From contig NZ_JAJOYR010000003.1 in assembly GCF_021202945.1 (NCBI RefSeq), forward strand, positions 62,001 to 126,000: a DNA stretch of 64,000 nucleotides. The letters are read 5' to 3'. The notes beneath the pieces were generated by a model that was not told the origin of the DNA, did not search any database, and saw only the letters and a list, made by a program, of their open reading frames with translations. A program made the translations under genes and the position numbers. The number at the start of each line of letters is the position of its first letter. Within the stretch, counting starts at the first letter, position 1. This document shows, in pieces, positions 28,773 through 38,009 of the stretch. Source of the DNA: Stenotrophomonas sp. SY1. Lineage in GTDB: Bacteria > Pseudomonadota > Gammaproteobacteria > Xanthomonadales > Xanthomonadaceae.

Positions 28773-29816
28773 ATGGGACGCAGGCAGTGGGCTACAGGGT
28801 GGTTGGCCGCGATGGCGGTTCTGAGCTGTACCGGCGTGATGGCCGCTGGCGCCCCGGTCTCAGCCGGGCAATCAGCAGGCGCCGCCCGGCCGGACTTCCA
28901 CGCTGTGTTGCTGGAACGGGCACAGAAGGCGGCCGCCACTGGCCAGCCACTGGATTTGTGGGTGGCGGCGCGGTTGGCGCTTCCGCTGGAGTTGTCCGCA
29001 GTGCCAAGCCCGTCGGCCCTGCCATCGCAGAGTGATGCGTGGCTGGACGAAGCGATACGCCTTGGCAGCGATCAACCATTGATCGCGCGTGCTGCCGTGG
29101 CGCGCTGCCTGGGCGGCGGCAGTTGCGATATTCCTGCTGCGGTTCAGACCCTGCAAACCGATGAATCGGATGAAGTCGTCGCGCAGTTGCTGTTGTGGCG
29201 GTTGCATACGGGCAAAGGCGATGCCGATGCGGCAGCACATGCCTGGACACGCGCAACGCAGGCGACGCGTTATGCGGACGACGTGTCAGAGGGCATCGCG
29301 CTGCTGGACCGTGCCACCCGTGGTGGGCAATGGCCGACATCGGCGAGCAATGGCAATCAGACCATGGAGGTCGACGGCGAGGCAAAGCGTGTTGCCAGCG
29401 TGTTCGCATTGACGGCTGCGTTCGGGATGCCTGGACTTGCTGACGCCTATCGGGAATGCCCGGCAGACGCGGTGGCCGAGCGTCGCCAGCAGTGTCGCCA
29501 TCTGCTTACGGTGATGGCGGACAGCGGTTCGATGTTTGCTGCCCGACTGGGTAGCAGCAGGATGCGGGACCTCAGTGATGATGCGGCGGAGCGGCGGGGC
29601 TGGGACGCGCGCAGCCACGAGCTGTTATGGCTGTCCGCACGTTCGGCGGGGTTATTGGAGGCTGAATCCAATGTCGCACGGACGGTGAGCAGGAGCGGCT
29701 ATCTGCAATGGGTAGGCGAAATGGGCGAGTTGCCGGCCATGCGCCGACTGCTCGCCGACAATGGAATTGCGGCGCAACCACCGGCCGGCTGGAAACCCAC
29801 CTGGTCCGACAACTGA
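28773..29816 (+). CDS. Exported protein of unknown function
   Basis: A 347-aa protein with an N-terminal signal (RQWATGWLAAMAVLSCTGVMAAG) and a mostly helical body rich in Ala, Arg and acidic residues (DEAIRLGSDQPLIARAAVARC). A GGGAGGAGACGGGG ribosome-binding region precedes the ATG. Paired cysteines occur (CLGGGSC; later CPADAVAERRQQC), which in the periplasm could form disulfides. I recognise no domain. It and the next lipoprotein gene look like a lineage-specific pair. Confidence 0.7.
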   Translation: MGRRQWATGWLAAMAVLSCTGVMAAGAPVSAGQSAGAARPDFHAVLLERAQKAAATGQPLDLWVAARLALPLELSAVPSPSALPSQSDAWLDEAIRLGSDQPLIARAAVARCLGGGSCDIPAAVQTLQTDESDEVVAQLLLWRLHTGKGDADAAAHAWTRATQATRYADDVSEGIALLDRATRGGQWPTSASNGNQTMEVDGEAKRVASVFALTAAFGMPGLADAYRECPADAVAERRQQCRHLLTVMADSGSMFAARLGSSRMRDLSDDAAERRGWDARSHELLWLSARSAGLLEAESNVARTVSRSGYLQWVGEMGELPAMRRLLADNGIAAQPPAGWKPTWSDN

Positions 29817-29942
29817 GTCCGGCTGGAACCTCGGTGCGCTGGTGGGCGGGAGCATCTTCTGCTGTAGAGAATCGGGCAGCACGGGTTGAGGAACATGCCT
29901 GCATCTGTTTCCAGATCAGAACTGACTCAGGGGAGAGTACGG

Positions 29943-31076
29943 ATGGTGCGTTGTCTGGGGATGCTGCTGTTGTTGGTCGCGCTGACAGCATGCGCGAAAG
30001 GAATTGACGAGGACTTCACCCAGGCATTCGTCGATGCCAACCGGGGGTTGGATGACGATGCCTGGACGGCGGCCTACTCACCTGAGATGAAGCTGCTCGC
30101 CGTTGGCCGTGAATCCGGCCGACTGGAGTTGTGGGACGCACGCGAGAAGGACGCGCGCATCGCGCTGCCCGCGCATGAGCTGCGCGTCCAGGACATCACC
30201 TTCGGCGTGGATGACGGCATCGTGATCTCCCGTTCGGCCAGCGGCAACGTTGCTTTCGACGAGATCGTGCAGTTGGAGAACGGCCCTAAGGTATGGGACG
30301 CCCGCAGTGGCGAGTTGCTGGTCGCATTCCGCCAGGCGCACTGGGTGCCCGGTGCCATGTCTGCAACGCCACTGCCCGGCCTGTATCTGTTTGCCAGTGG
30401 CGATGAGTTGCATATCTACGATCACGCCAAACGTGCGCTGGTCGGTGATCCGTTGCGGTTGCAGGGCGATGGCGGCATCCGCGCCATCGATTGGGATGCC
30501 GCGTCCGGGACGATCGTCGCCGGTACCGACAAGGGCATGATTGTCCTGCTGAAACTGCTGCGCGATGAAGCCGGCGCACGGCTGGAAGTGGTGCAGCGTC
30601 ACACCCCGCATGGGGTCGGCCCCCGCAACGACATCCTGTCGGTGATGTTGCTCGACAACGGCACCCGGCTGGTCACCGTGCAATATTCGCCGGAGAAGGC
30701 GCAGGCAATGGAGCAGGAGGTTCCGGCGCTGTATCGCAGCCAGCAACACGAAACCGTCCGCTGGAATCTTGCCAATTGGCAGCGCGAGCACGTGTACTCC
30801 ACGCAGTTGATCGGCGTGCATCAGGCCACGTTTACCCGTGGCGAGGATTGGCTGGTCCTGGCAGGTGTGGCCGGCGGCACGGCAAAGGTGGAAGGCAAGG
30901 TGGAGCTGGTGGACCTGCGCAGTGGCGTGTCCTGGCTCTACAAGGCCAATACCACGCATGCCACCGCCGTGCTGTTGCCCCAGACCCGCGAAGGCCTGGT
31001 GCTGCAGAACGGCCGCGCCACGCGGATCAGGTACCTGGACCAGAGCGAAAAGGTGCCGTGGTCCGCGCCGCGTTGA
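29943..31076 (+). CDS. Lipoprotein with WD40-like beta-propeller repeats
   Basis: A 377-aa predicted lipoprotein; the lipobox is LTAC about 15 residues in. The body carries repeat signatures of a beta-propeller (LLAVGRESGRLELWDAREKD, VWDARSGELLVAF, AIDWDAASGTIVAGTDKG). The start ATG 29943 has GGGGAGAG about 7 nt upstream; earlier ATGs in frame would place the lipobox too deep. It probably sits on a periplasmic membrane face as a binding scaffold. No enzyme motif seen; function unknown. Confidence 0.75.
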   Translation: MVRCLGMLLLLVALTACAKGIDEDFTQAFVDANRGLDDDAWTAAYSPEMKLLAVGRESGRLELWDAREKDARIALPAHELRVQDITFGVDDGIVISRSASGNVAFDEIVQLENGPKVWDARSGELLVAFRQAHWVPGAMSATPLPGLYLFASGDELHIYDHAKRALVGDPLRLQGDGGIRAIDWDAASGTIVAGTDKGMIVLLKLLRDEAGARLEVVQRHTPHGVGPRNDILSVMLLDNGTRLVTVQYSPEKAQAMEQEVPALYRSQQHETVRWNLANWQREHVYSTQLIGVHQATFTRGEDWLVLAGVAGGTAKVEGKVELVDLRSGVSWLYKANTTHATAVLLPQTREGLVLQNGRATRIRYLDQSEKVPWSAPR

Positions 31077-31145
31077 GTACGATGAATTTCAGGCCGCGGC
31101 GATGATTGCGGCAGGGGCGGGGATGCCGCGCGATGTGGCGCCCGC

Positions 31146-32627
31146 TCAGTCCGCTGGTACCGTGCGCTCCCGCGCCCAGTCGCGCAGACCCTGCACCTGT
31201 TCGGCCATCAACACCGACAGCGGCCGCGTGTTGCGGATCTCGGTCATCAGCAGCTCGGTGTCCATCGGCTTCTGCTCGGCGTGTGCGGCGTACAGCCCGG
31301 CGACCACGGCCTGCTCGATTTCCGCGCCGGAGAAGCCATCACTTGCTGCTGCAAGCGCCGGCAGTGCGAAACTCTCCGGGGCCAGCTGGCGGCGCTGAAG
31401 ATGCAGCTGCAGCAGTTGCACACGGACGTCCGGCGCAGGCAGGTCGACGAAGAAGATCTCGTCAAAGCGCCCTTTGCGCAGTAGTTCGGCCGGCAGTTCC
31501 TGCACCTGGTTGGCGGTGGCGACGATGAACACCGCGCCCTTGCGCTCGGCCATCCAGGTCAGCAGATAACCAAGCACGCGCCGCGACACCCCGCCGTCCT
31601 CGCCATTGCTGGCCAGGCCTTTCTCGATCTCGTCTATCCACAGCACGCACGGTGCCAGTTGCTCGGCCGAGGCCAGGGCGTCGCGCAGGTTCTTTTCGGT
31701 TTCACCGTGGTACTTGTTGTACAGCGTGCCGAAGTCCAGCCGCAGCAGCGGCACGCCGAAGCCGGCGGCGGTGGCCTTGGCCAGCATCGATTTTCCGCAA
31801 CCCTGCACACCCAGCAGCAACATGCCCTTGGGCGGGTCCAGCCCCGGTGGCGCCTTGCCACTGACGAATACCGCCCGGCGCTGCTCGATCCAGCGCTTGA
31901 GCCGGCGCGCACCGGCCACCTCGGCAAAACGCGCCGAATCGTATTCGTAGTGCAGGTGGCCGCTGCGGTTGAGCAGCTCGAACTTCAGCTTGGCCAGCTG
32001 CGGCAGGTCGTCAGCCTGCAATGCGCCGTCTTCGTAGATGAGCTGGCGGGCAATGCGCCGGGCATCGGTCAGGCTCAACCCGCTGAGGTTGCGCAGGATC
32101 TGCTGCACCGCATCCTGGTCGGCTTCCACGCGGCGCCCACCGTGGTCGGCGGCGTAGCTGGCCGCTTCCTCGCGCAGCATCTTCAGCAGCGCGTTGGCAT
32201 CGGGAAGCCGTGGGTTGAAGCGGGTGGCGAGGGCTTCCAGTTCCGGTGGCAGCTCGACGTTGGCGCCAACCAGCACCAGCACGTGCGGCTGGCTGTGGCG
32301 GCGCTGGATGATGTCGCGCAGCAACCGCTGGTGGCTGGCGTAGCCCAGGTAAGGGTGGAAATCGAGCAGCAGGTAGATGCCGCGCTGGTCGGCCTCCTGG
32401 ATCATCCGCAGTACCGAGCTGGCGTCGGGCGGGCCGACGGCCTCGTCTTCGCGGTCGATGTCGATGCGGCGCAGGCCTTCGGTGATCGACCAGCGGTGCA
32501 GGGCGCGCCACACGTGCATCAACGCCTGGCGGAACAGCTCGACGATCCGCGACTCGTCCTGGGTCTGGATGACGATCAACGGCGTGTTGGCGCGGATCAG
32601 CGCGGTAAGGTCCTGCAGTTCGCTCAT
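31146..32627 (-). CDS. AAA family ATPase, Ycf46-like
   Basis: A 493-aa protein with a poorly conserved N-terminal half ([17 protein letters not shown]) and a C-terminal AAA domain: Walker A GVQGCGKS (about residue 265), Walker [12 protein letters not shown], arginine-finger region [14 protein letters not shown]. This is the layout of the Ycf46 group found in cyanobacteria, plastids and many proteobacteria, whose role (linked to growth and stress in cyanobacteria) is not settled. The open frame continues upstream of ATG 32627 as a shadow. It converges on the WD40-like lipoprotein gene and diverges from parA. Confidence 0.85.
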   Translation of the reverse strand: MSELQDLTALIRANTPLIVIQTQDESRIVELFRQALMHVWRALHRWSITEGLRRIDIDREDEAVGPPDASSVLRMIQEADQRGIYLLLDFHPYLGYASHQRLLRDIIQRRHSQPHVLVLVGANVELPPELEALATRFNPRLPDANALLKMLREEAASYAADHGGRRVEADQDAVQQILRNLSGLSLTDARRIARQLIYEDGALQADDLPQLAKLKFELLNRSGHLHYEYDSARFAEVAGARRLKRWIEQRRAVFVSGKAPPGLDPPKGMLLLGVQGCGKSMLAKATAAGFGVPLLRLDFGTLYNKYHGETEKNLRDALASAEQLAPCVLWIDEIEKGLASNGEDGGVSRRVLGYLLTWMAERKGAVFIVATANQVQELPAELLRKGRFDEIFFVDLPAPDVRVQLLQLHLQRRQLAPESFALPALAAASDGFSGAEIEQAVVAGLYAAHAEQKPMDTELLMTEIRNTRPLSVLMAEQVQGLRDWARERTVPAD

Positions 32628-32749
32628 GGCGGTTCCATCCGGGGGTGGACACGATAACGCAGGACCGATGGCTTTCCTCACCCGATGACTACCTTTGCCG
32701 CAGCGTCGCGGTGTACGCTGCGGCCAGGTTCCGCGGAAACGAGGCGTGC

Positions 32750-33382
32750 ATGAAGACGATCCTGGTAGCCGGCTCCAAGGGCGGTGTCGGCAAGACCACC
32801 ATCGCCACCCATCTGGCCGCGCAGTCGGCCCTTGCCGGCAAGGCGACGGTGATCGCCGATGCCGATCCGCAAGGCTCCAGCACCCGCTGGGCGCAACGCC
32901 GTTCAATGCTGGAAAGCGCCGTGCTGCCGGTGGACGTGCACAGAAAGAAGAACTGGGAAAAACTCATTCCCGATGGCGTTGACCAGCTGATCATCGACGC
33001 CCCGGCCGGCGCCTACGCCGACGACCTGGAGCCCTACCTGGCTGCCGCCGATGCGGTCGTGGTGCCGGTGCTGCCGTCGGCGCTGGACATCGAGGCCATC
33101 GTCGGCTTTCTGAACAGTCTTTCCAAGGTCAAGCGCGTGCACAGCCGGGCCTTGCCGGTGGGCCTGGTGCTCAACCGCACCAAACCGTGGACACAGACCT
33201 CGCAACAGGCCCGCCAGATGCTGGCCGAATGGCCGTATGAGGTTGTCGCACAACTGCGCGACAGCCAGAGTTACGTGGTGATGGTCGGGCTGGGACGCAG
33301 CCTGTTCGACTATCACTCCGCCCAGGTACGCGAGCACCAGCAGGACTGGGAGCCGCTACTCAAATGGTTGAACAAGGTCTGA
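32750..33382 (+). CDS. ParA-family ATPase
   Basis: A 210-aa deviant Walker ATPase. Residues 10-17 are KGGVGKTT; the A' motif ADADPQGSS and the B motif LIIDAPAG follow. Short ParA proteins without an HTH partition plasmids or position cellular cargo such as chemotaxis clusters or carboxysome-like bodies. No ParB gene is adjacent, so this looks like an orphan positioning protein on the chromosome. It is followed at 18 nt by sixA, but a functional link is uncertain. Confidence 0.88.
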   Translation: MKTILVAGSKGGVGKTTIATHLAAQSALAGKATVIADADPQGSSTRWAQRRSMLESAVLPVDVHRKKNWEKLIPDGVDQLIIDAPAGAYADDLEPYLAAADAVVVPVLPSALDIEAIVGFLNSLSKVKRVHSRALPVGLVLNRTKPWTQTSQQARQMLAEWPYEVVAQLRDSQSYVVMVGLGRSLFDYHSAQVREHQQDWEPLLKWLNKV

Positions 33383-33400
33383 CAGGAGTATTCCCCGACC

Positions 33401-33877
33401 ATGCGTGAACTGATCCTGCTGCGGCATGCCCATGCCGAACCGGCCAGCAATGGCCAGGCCGATATCGACCGGCCGCTTTCCCCGCACGGCCTGGCCGAGG
33501 CCGAGGCCGCAGGCCGCTGGCTGCAAGAACAACGGCTGGTGCCCGACCGGGTGCTGTGCTCGCCGGCGCGACGCACCCGCGAGACACTCGAAGCGGTGCT
33601 GGGGCTGACCGGCTATGTCGAGCAGCGCCTGGAAGATCGTATCTATGACGCCGTGCCCGGCACGCTGGCCGCGTTGCTGGACGAACACCGCGAGGTGGAG
33701 CGGTTGCTGGTGGTTGGCCACAACCCGGGCCTGGAGCAGCTGGTGGCGTTGATGAACAGTGGCCAGTCCGGTGACTACCGTGGCATGCCGCCGGCAGCAG
33801 TGGCGGTGCTGACGCTGCCGATGGAAGCCGCGATCGAACCGGGCATCGCCCGCCTGGCAGCCTTCTGGTGGCCATAA
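33401..33877 (+). CDS. sixA: Phosphohistidine phosphatase SixA
   Basis: A 158-aa member of the RHG histidine phosphatase superfamily matching SixA in length and motifs: catalytic LLRHAHAEP at residues 6-14 and the second histidine in VGHNPGLEQL. SixA dephosphorylates phosphohistidine on signalling or PTS proteins. It is cytoplasmic. It lies 3 nt before the YceI gene, so the two are probably co-transcribed. Confidence 0.9.
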   Translation: MRELILLRHAHAEPASNGQADIDRPLSPHGLAEAEAAGRWLQEQRLVPDRVLCSPARRTRETLEAVLGLTGYVEQRLEDRIYDAVPGTLAALLDEHREVERLLVVGHNPGLEQLVALMNSGQSGDYRGMPPAAVAVLTLPMEAAIEPGIARLAAFWWP

Positions 33878-33880
33878 GCA

Positions 33881-34462
33881 ATGCCGGTTGTGCGATGGGG
33901 GTTGTTGCTGAGTTTGTTGGTGCCGGCAGGCGCGGCCATTGCGGCACCGCCGGTGCCGGCCGTGCCGCAGATCGACACGGCGCGTTCGCAGTTCGGTTTT
34001 GAGATACGTACCCGCTTCGGGCAGAAGGTGGAGGGGCTGTTCCCGCGCTTCGAGGCCTGGACCATACAACTACCCGACGGCCGCCATCAGGTGCGGTTGC
34101 GCATGTTTGCCCAGTACGTGGAAATCCCGGACAAGCCGCGTTACACGGGGTGGATGCGCGGCGAGGATTTCTTCGACGTGGCGCGTTATCCGCTGGTCGA
34201 GTTCGAGTCCGAACCGTACTGGCCGCAGCTGATCCAGCACGGCGGCGACGTCAAGGGGCAGCTGACCATCCGCGGCATCAGCCGCCAGGAGACGCTGCGC
34301 CTGGCAAAGCCTGAATGCGCCCGTCCCGGCTATGATTGCGACCTGGTGAGCCGAGGTACCATCCTGCGCGGCCGCTACGGCATGGACAATTGGCAGATGG
34401 CGTTGAGCGACCGAGTGACCTTCATATTGAGAACGCGCCTCGTCGGCGCACCCCAACCGTGA
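33881..34462 (+). CDS. YceI-family periplasmic lipid-binding protein
   Basis: A 193-aa exported protein: signal peptide (LLLSLLVPAGAAIAA) followed by the YceI fold markers IDTARSQFGFEIRTRF, GEDFFDVARYPLVEF and GQLTIRGISRQETL. YceI proteins are small beta-barrels that bind isoprenoid or other lipids; some respond to high pH or osmotic stress. Residues PECARPGYDC could form a disulfide. It overlaps no gene and leads directly into the phospholipase D-type gene (4 nt gap), suggesting an envelope-lipid operon sixA-yceI-cls. Confidence 0.85.
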   Translation: MPVVRWGLLLSLLVPAGAAIAAPPVPAVPQIDTARSQFGFEIRTRFGQKVEGLFPRFEAWTIQLPDGRHQVRLRMFAQYVEIPDKPRYTGWMRGEDFFDVARYPLVEFESEPYWPQLIQHGGDVKGQLTIRGISRQETLRLAKPECARPGYDCDLVSRGTILRGRYGMDNWQMALSDRVTFILRTRLVGAPQP

Positions 34463-34466
34463 ATCC

Positions 34467-36443
34467 GTGAATCCTGTAGTACGTCTTTTCCTTGTGCTGG
34501 TGGTCCTGCTGGCCGGCGGTTGTGCCTCACTGTCGCCGCAGCAGCGCGAGCGTGCGCAGGGCATTGCCGTGTCCGCGCGTTCCAGCGTCGTGGAGTGCAC
34601 GCGCGCCGATCGCTGCGCGCAGGATTCACCGTTGCGTGCGCTGGGCGGACGGGCCATGGCCGAGTCCACCGGCACCGAGCCGCAGCACTACGCCACCATC
34701 CTCGACGAAGGCGAGCTGTCGCTGGTCGCACGCTTGAACCTGCTGCGCAGCGCCACCCGCAGCATCGACCTGCAGACCTACATCTTCGATACCGACGACA
34801 GTGCGCGGCTGGTGATCGACGAGCTGCTGGCCGCGGCCCGGCGCGGGGTCAAGGTGCGGGTGCTGATCGACCAGCTCTCGGCCATCTCCGACCTGCAGGT
34901 GCTGGGTGCGTTGTCCGGCGCGCACGTCAACTTCCAGCTGCGTGTGTACAACCCGGCGTTCGGCAAGGCGCGGCTGAATTACTTCGACTACGCCGGCAGC
35001 GTGCTGTGCTGCTTCCGTCGCTTCAACCAGCGCATGCACAACAAGCTGCTGGTGATCGATGACGTGATCGGCGTGGTCGGCGGACGCAATTACCAGGACG
35101 ACTATTACGACTGGGACAGCGAGTACAACTTCCGCGACCGCGATGTGCTGCTGGCCGGGCCGGAAGTGCGGGAGATGGCGGCCAATTTCCAGGCGTTCTG
35201 GGATGCGCGCCTCAGCGTGCCGGCCGAGCGTCTGAACGATGTCGGTCGCACCCTGCTCAAGCACGGCGTGCCGACCCTGCCACCGGCTGATTTCCGTCGC
35301 CCGGAGCGGATCGAACGGGTGGGTGAGGAGGCTTCCGACAGCGACTTCATCAGCCGCGCCTTCGTCGATACGGCGTTGCCGGTGCGTTCGGTGAGCTACG
35401 TGGCCGACCTGCCGCGCAAGCACCGCAACGAACGCGAGGACGAGCCGCTCAACGGCCAGCACCTGACCGAGCCGACGCTTGATGCGTTGATTGCCTCGGC
35501 GCAGAGCGAGGTGCTGTTGCAGACGCCGTACCTGGTGCTGTCCAAACCGGCGCAGAAGCTGTTCAAGGACCTGCGCCAACGACAGGAACCGCCGCGCGTG
35601 GTGGTGTCCACCAACAGCCTGGCCGCCACCGACAACCCGATCGTCTATGCGCTGTCGTACAAGTACAAACGCCGCAACCTGCGCGAGCTGGGTTTCAACA
35701 TCTACGAATACAAGCCGTTCCCGCTGGATGCGCCGGTGAATTACCCGCAGCTGGTGCCGGCGCCGCTGGACGCCGAACCCGGCAGCGGCGCCTCGCGCAA
35801 CCGGCTTATTGGCGGCAGCGCGGCCGGCAGCAATGTGCGTGGCAGTGGGTCCGGACGGCGCTCCAGCGCCAACGGCAGCGAAGTGGAACGCGAAGTGCTG
35901 CGTACCGAAACCCGGCCGTCGTTCCTGAGCACGCGCGCGGCCAACCGACCGTTGCCGGTGACCCGGCGCGGCGCCCGCATGGGCCTGCATGCCAAGTCGC
36001 TGGTGGTGGACCGCCGGATCGGCGTGATCGGCACCCACAACTTCGACCCGCGCAGCGAGAACTACAACACCGAAGGCGCGGTGATCATCAAGGACCCGGT
36101 GTTTGCCGAGCAACTTGCGCAGAGCATCCTGCGCGACATCCACCCGGACAACTCCTGGGTGGTGGCGCCACGGCAGAAGGCGCCGGTGTTCTCCGGCCTG
36201 AACTACAGCCTGGGCAAGGCGTCCGAGGCGTTGCCCATCCTGGATTTCTGGCCGTGGCGTTACGCCACCGATTACGAGTTCAAGCCCGGCCCGGATTGCC
36301 CGCAGCCGCTGCGCCGGCAGGACCCCGGTTTCCACGCGTGCTACACCGCGGTGGGTGATTTCCCGGAGGTGGATGTCGGCCCCAAGTGGTTGCTGGTGCG
36401 CATGCTCACCGCTTTTGGTGCCGGCCTGGTGCCGATTCTGTAG
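34467..36443 (+). CDS. Phospholipase D-type cardiolipin synthase, ClsC-like
   Basis: A 658-aa lipoprotein-like PLD-superfamily enzyme. The N-terminal lipobox-like GGCAS follows a short hydrophobic stretch. Two HxK(x)4D motifs are present: HNKLLVIDD (about 190) and HAKSLVVDR (about 508), so both half-sites are intact. Length and the C-terminal GEFPEVDVGPKW-type end resemble ClsC/YmdC, which makes cardiolipin from phosphatidylglycerol and phosphatidylethanolamine. Start GTG 34467 sits 4 nt after the yceI stop. A Ser/Gly/Asn-rich linker occurs around residues 450-475, unlike E. coli ClsC. Confidence 0.85.
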   Translation: MNPVVRLFLVLVVLLAGGCASLSPQQRERAQGIAVSARSSVVECTRADRCAQDSPLRALGGRAMAESTGTEPQHYATILDEGELSLVARLNLLRSATRSIDLQTYIFDTDDSARLVIDELLAAARRGVKVRVLIDQLSAISDLQVLGALSGAHVNFQLRVYNPAFGKARLNYFDYAGSVLCCFRRFNQRMHNKLLVIDDVIGVVGGRNYQDDYYDWDSEYNFRDRDVLLAGPEVREMAANFQAFWDARLSVPAERLNDVGRTLLKHGVPTLPPADFRRPERIERVGEEASDSDFISRAFVDTALPVRSVSYVADLPRKHRNEREDEPLNGQHLTEPTLDALIASAQSEVLLQTPYLVLSKPAQKLFKDLRQRQEPPRVVVSTNSLAATDNPIVYALSYKYKRRNLRELGFNIYEYKPFPLDAPVNYPQLVPAPLDAEPGSGASRNRLIGGSAAGSNVRGSGSGRRSSANGSEVEREVLRTETRPSFLSTRAANRPLPVTRRGARMGLHAKSLVVDRRIGVIGTHNFDPRSENYNTEGAVIIKDPVFAEQLAQSILRDIHPDNSWVVAPRQKAPVFSGLNYSLGKASEALPILDFWPWRYATDYEFKPGPDCPQPLRRQDPGFHACYTAVGDFPEVDVGPKWLLVRMLTAFGAGLVPIL

Positions 36444-36470
36444 CCACTCTTTCAACAGCAGGGTTTTGCC

Positions 36471-36899
36471 ATGTCCCGAGTATTCCGTGAGCCGGTCGAC
36501 CTCCAGCAGGCCAACGAACTGAGCCGCAACACGCTGATCGAGCACCTGGGCATCGTGTTCACCGCCGCCGGTGATGACTGGTTGCAGGCAACGATGCCGG
36601 TGGATGCGCGCACCCGCCAGCCGTACGGCCTGCTGCATGGTGGTGCTTCGGTGGTGCTGGCCGAGACCCTGGGCAGCAGTGCCGGCAACCTGTGCGTGGA
36701 CCCGGCCAACCAGGTCTGCGTCGGCTTGGAAATCAACGCCAATCATCTGCGTGCCGCCCGCGAAGGCGTGGTCACCGGCACCGCCCGCGCGCTGCACGTG
36801 GGCCGTACCACCCAGGTGTGGGAGATCCGCATCGAGAACGAAGGCGGCAAGCTGGTGTGCGTGTCGCGGTTGACGCTGGCGGTGGTGCCGGTGGGGTGA
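36471..36899 (+). CDS. Hotdog-fold thioesterase (PaaI/YdiI-like)
   Basis: A 142-aa hotdog-fold thioesterase. The family marker HGGASVVLAETLGS is at about residues 58-71 and carries the catalytic acidic residue (E67). YdiI/MenI-type enzymes hydrolyse aryl- or acyl-CoA such as 1,4-dihydroxy-2-naphthoyl-CoA. The exact substrate cannot be told. It follows the cls-like gene by 27 nt. Confidence 0.87.
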   Translation: MSRVFREPVDLQQANELSRNTLIEHLGIVFTAAGDDWLQATMPVDARTRQPYGLLHGGASVVLAETLGSSAGNLCVDPANQVCVGLEINANHLRAAREGVVTGTARALHVGRTTQVWEIRIENEGGKLVCVSRLTLAVVPVG

Positions 36900-36935
36900 G
36901 TTGTCGCGGGTTGAGTGCGCTGTGGAAGCAGACGG

Positions 36936-37078
36936 ACCCCTGCCCAACCCTCCCCTGCTGCGCAAGGGAGGGAGCGGATCAGGTGTGCTGAAGAATCTCG
37001 TGCAACCGCAACGGTCAACGTAACCGCTGTTGCTGTCACCCCCTCCCTTGCGCAGCAGGGGAGGGTTGGGGAGGGGTA
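36936..37078. repeat. Inverted pair of hairpin repeats
   Basis: Two copies of a CCCTCCC/GGGAGGG element (about 36936-36976 and 37036-37078) face each other, about 60 nt apart. Together they can fold into one long stem, a dimer arrangement typical of mobile REP-like units. They lie between the thioesterase and the acyltransferase genes. Confidence 0.7.
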
Positions 37079-37169
37079 AACGCTTTTCAGCCGTGAGCCG
37101 CAGGCGGGACGGGGTTTGCGGCTGCAAGCGCGCTGGCGGAAGCCGGACCGCATCCGGTATCGTGCGCGG

Positions 37170-37964
37170 ATGACATCCCCTCGTCGCCATACCCGCCAGG
37201 ACGGTGGGGTTCGCGTATTCCGCTACCTGTACCGCGTCCCGCTGCTGCTGGTCCACATCGTAGTGTTCCTGCCCCTGATCCTGCTGCTGATGATGCCGCC
37301 GTTCGGGCGCATCGGCGGCCCTGTCGATCCCCTGGAACACCGGGTGGTGCGCTGGTGGTCGGGCGGGCTGATGTGGATATTCGGTTTTCGTCTGCACCGT
37401 TACGGGCAGCCGATGCCCGGGCCGGTACTGTTCGTGGCCAACCATGTGGGCTGGGTGGACATCAGCATGATCCACAGTCAGAAGATGGTCGGTTTCGTGG
37501 CCAAGCGTGAGATCGCCGGGTGGCCGCTGGTCGGCTGGCTGGCCAGTCGGGGCCACACCATCTATCACCAGCGCGGCAACACCGAGTCGCTGGGCGGGGT
37601 GATGGAGGAGATGGTCAAGCGCCTGCAGGAGCAGCGGCCGGTGGCCGTGTTCCCGGAAGGGCGTACGCGCGGTGGTGGCGAAGTGGGGCCGTTCCACGCA
37701 CGTATCTTCCAGGCCGCGGTCGAAGCCAATGTGCCGGTGCAGCCGGTGGCGCTGCGCTATGGCGTGCGCGGCGACGCGCAGACCATGGTGGCGTTCGCGC
37801 CGGGCGAAAGTTTCTTCGGCAATTTCCTGCGGCTGCTGGGCGAACCGGTGCGCCGCGCCGAGGTGCACTTCCTGGCGCCGATCGGCAGCCAGGATCTGGA
37901 AGGCCGCCGCCGCATCGCTGAAACCTCGCGTGCGCGCATCGTGGCGGTGATGGAAGGGCCCTAA
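37170..37964 (+). CDS. 1-acyl-sn-glycerol-3-phosphate acyltransferase family protein
   Basis: A 264-aa membrane acyltransferase of the PlsC/LPLAT type. After two hydrophobic segments (YRVPLLLVHIVVFLPLILLL and MWIFGFRL), the catalytic NHVGWVD (NHx4D, about 90) and the acceptor-binding FPEGRTRGG follow. It would acylate lysophosphatidate or ornithine-lipid precursors at the inner membrane. The start ATG 37170 begins MTSPRRHTRQ; the earlier frame overlaps repeat DNA. A YheT-like hydrolase gene follows 45 nt later. Confidence 0.88.
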   Translation: MTSPRRHTRQDGGVRVFRYLYRVPLLLVHIVVFLPLILLLMMPPFGRIGGPVDPLEHRVVRWWSGGLMWIFGFRLHRYGQPMPGPVLFVANHVGWVDISMIHSQKMVGFVAKREIAGWPLVGWLASRGHTIYHQRGNTESLGGVMEEMVKRLQEQRPVAVFPEGRTRGGGEVGPFHARIFQAAVEANVPVQPVALRYGVRGDAQTMVAFAPGESFFGNFLRLLGEPVRRAEVHFLAPIGSQDLEGRRRIAETSRARIVAVMEGP

Positions 37965-38009
37965 GGTGATCGCGGTGGCTCATCGGATATCCAGCCACGC
38001 CGGTGCAAC

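Noticed and set aside
32628..32906. Upstream extension of the Ycf46-like ATPase
   Set aside because: It overlaps the parA start region and has shadow-like composition.
36936..37078. Possible CRISPR or tandem-repeat array
   Set aside because: There are only two copies, in inverted orientation, with a palindromic core and no regular spacers.
34626..37868. 1080-aa open frame on the minus strand
   Set aside because: It is antisense to the cardiolipin-synthase-like, thioesterase and acyltransferase genes, which have clear motifs. Long antisense frames are expected at this GC content.
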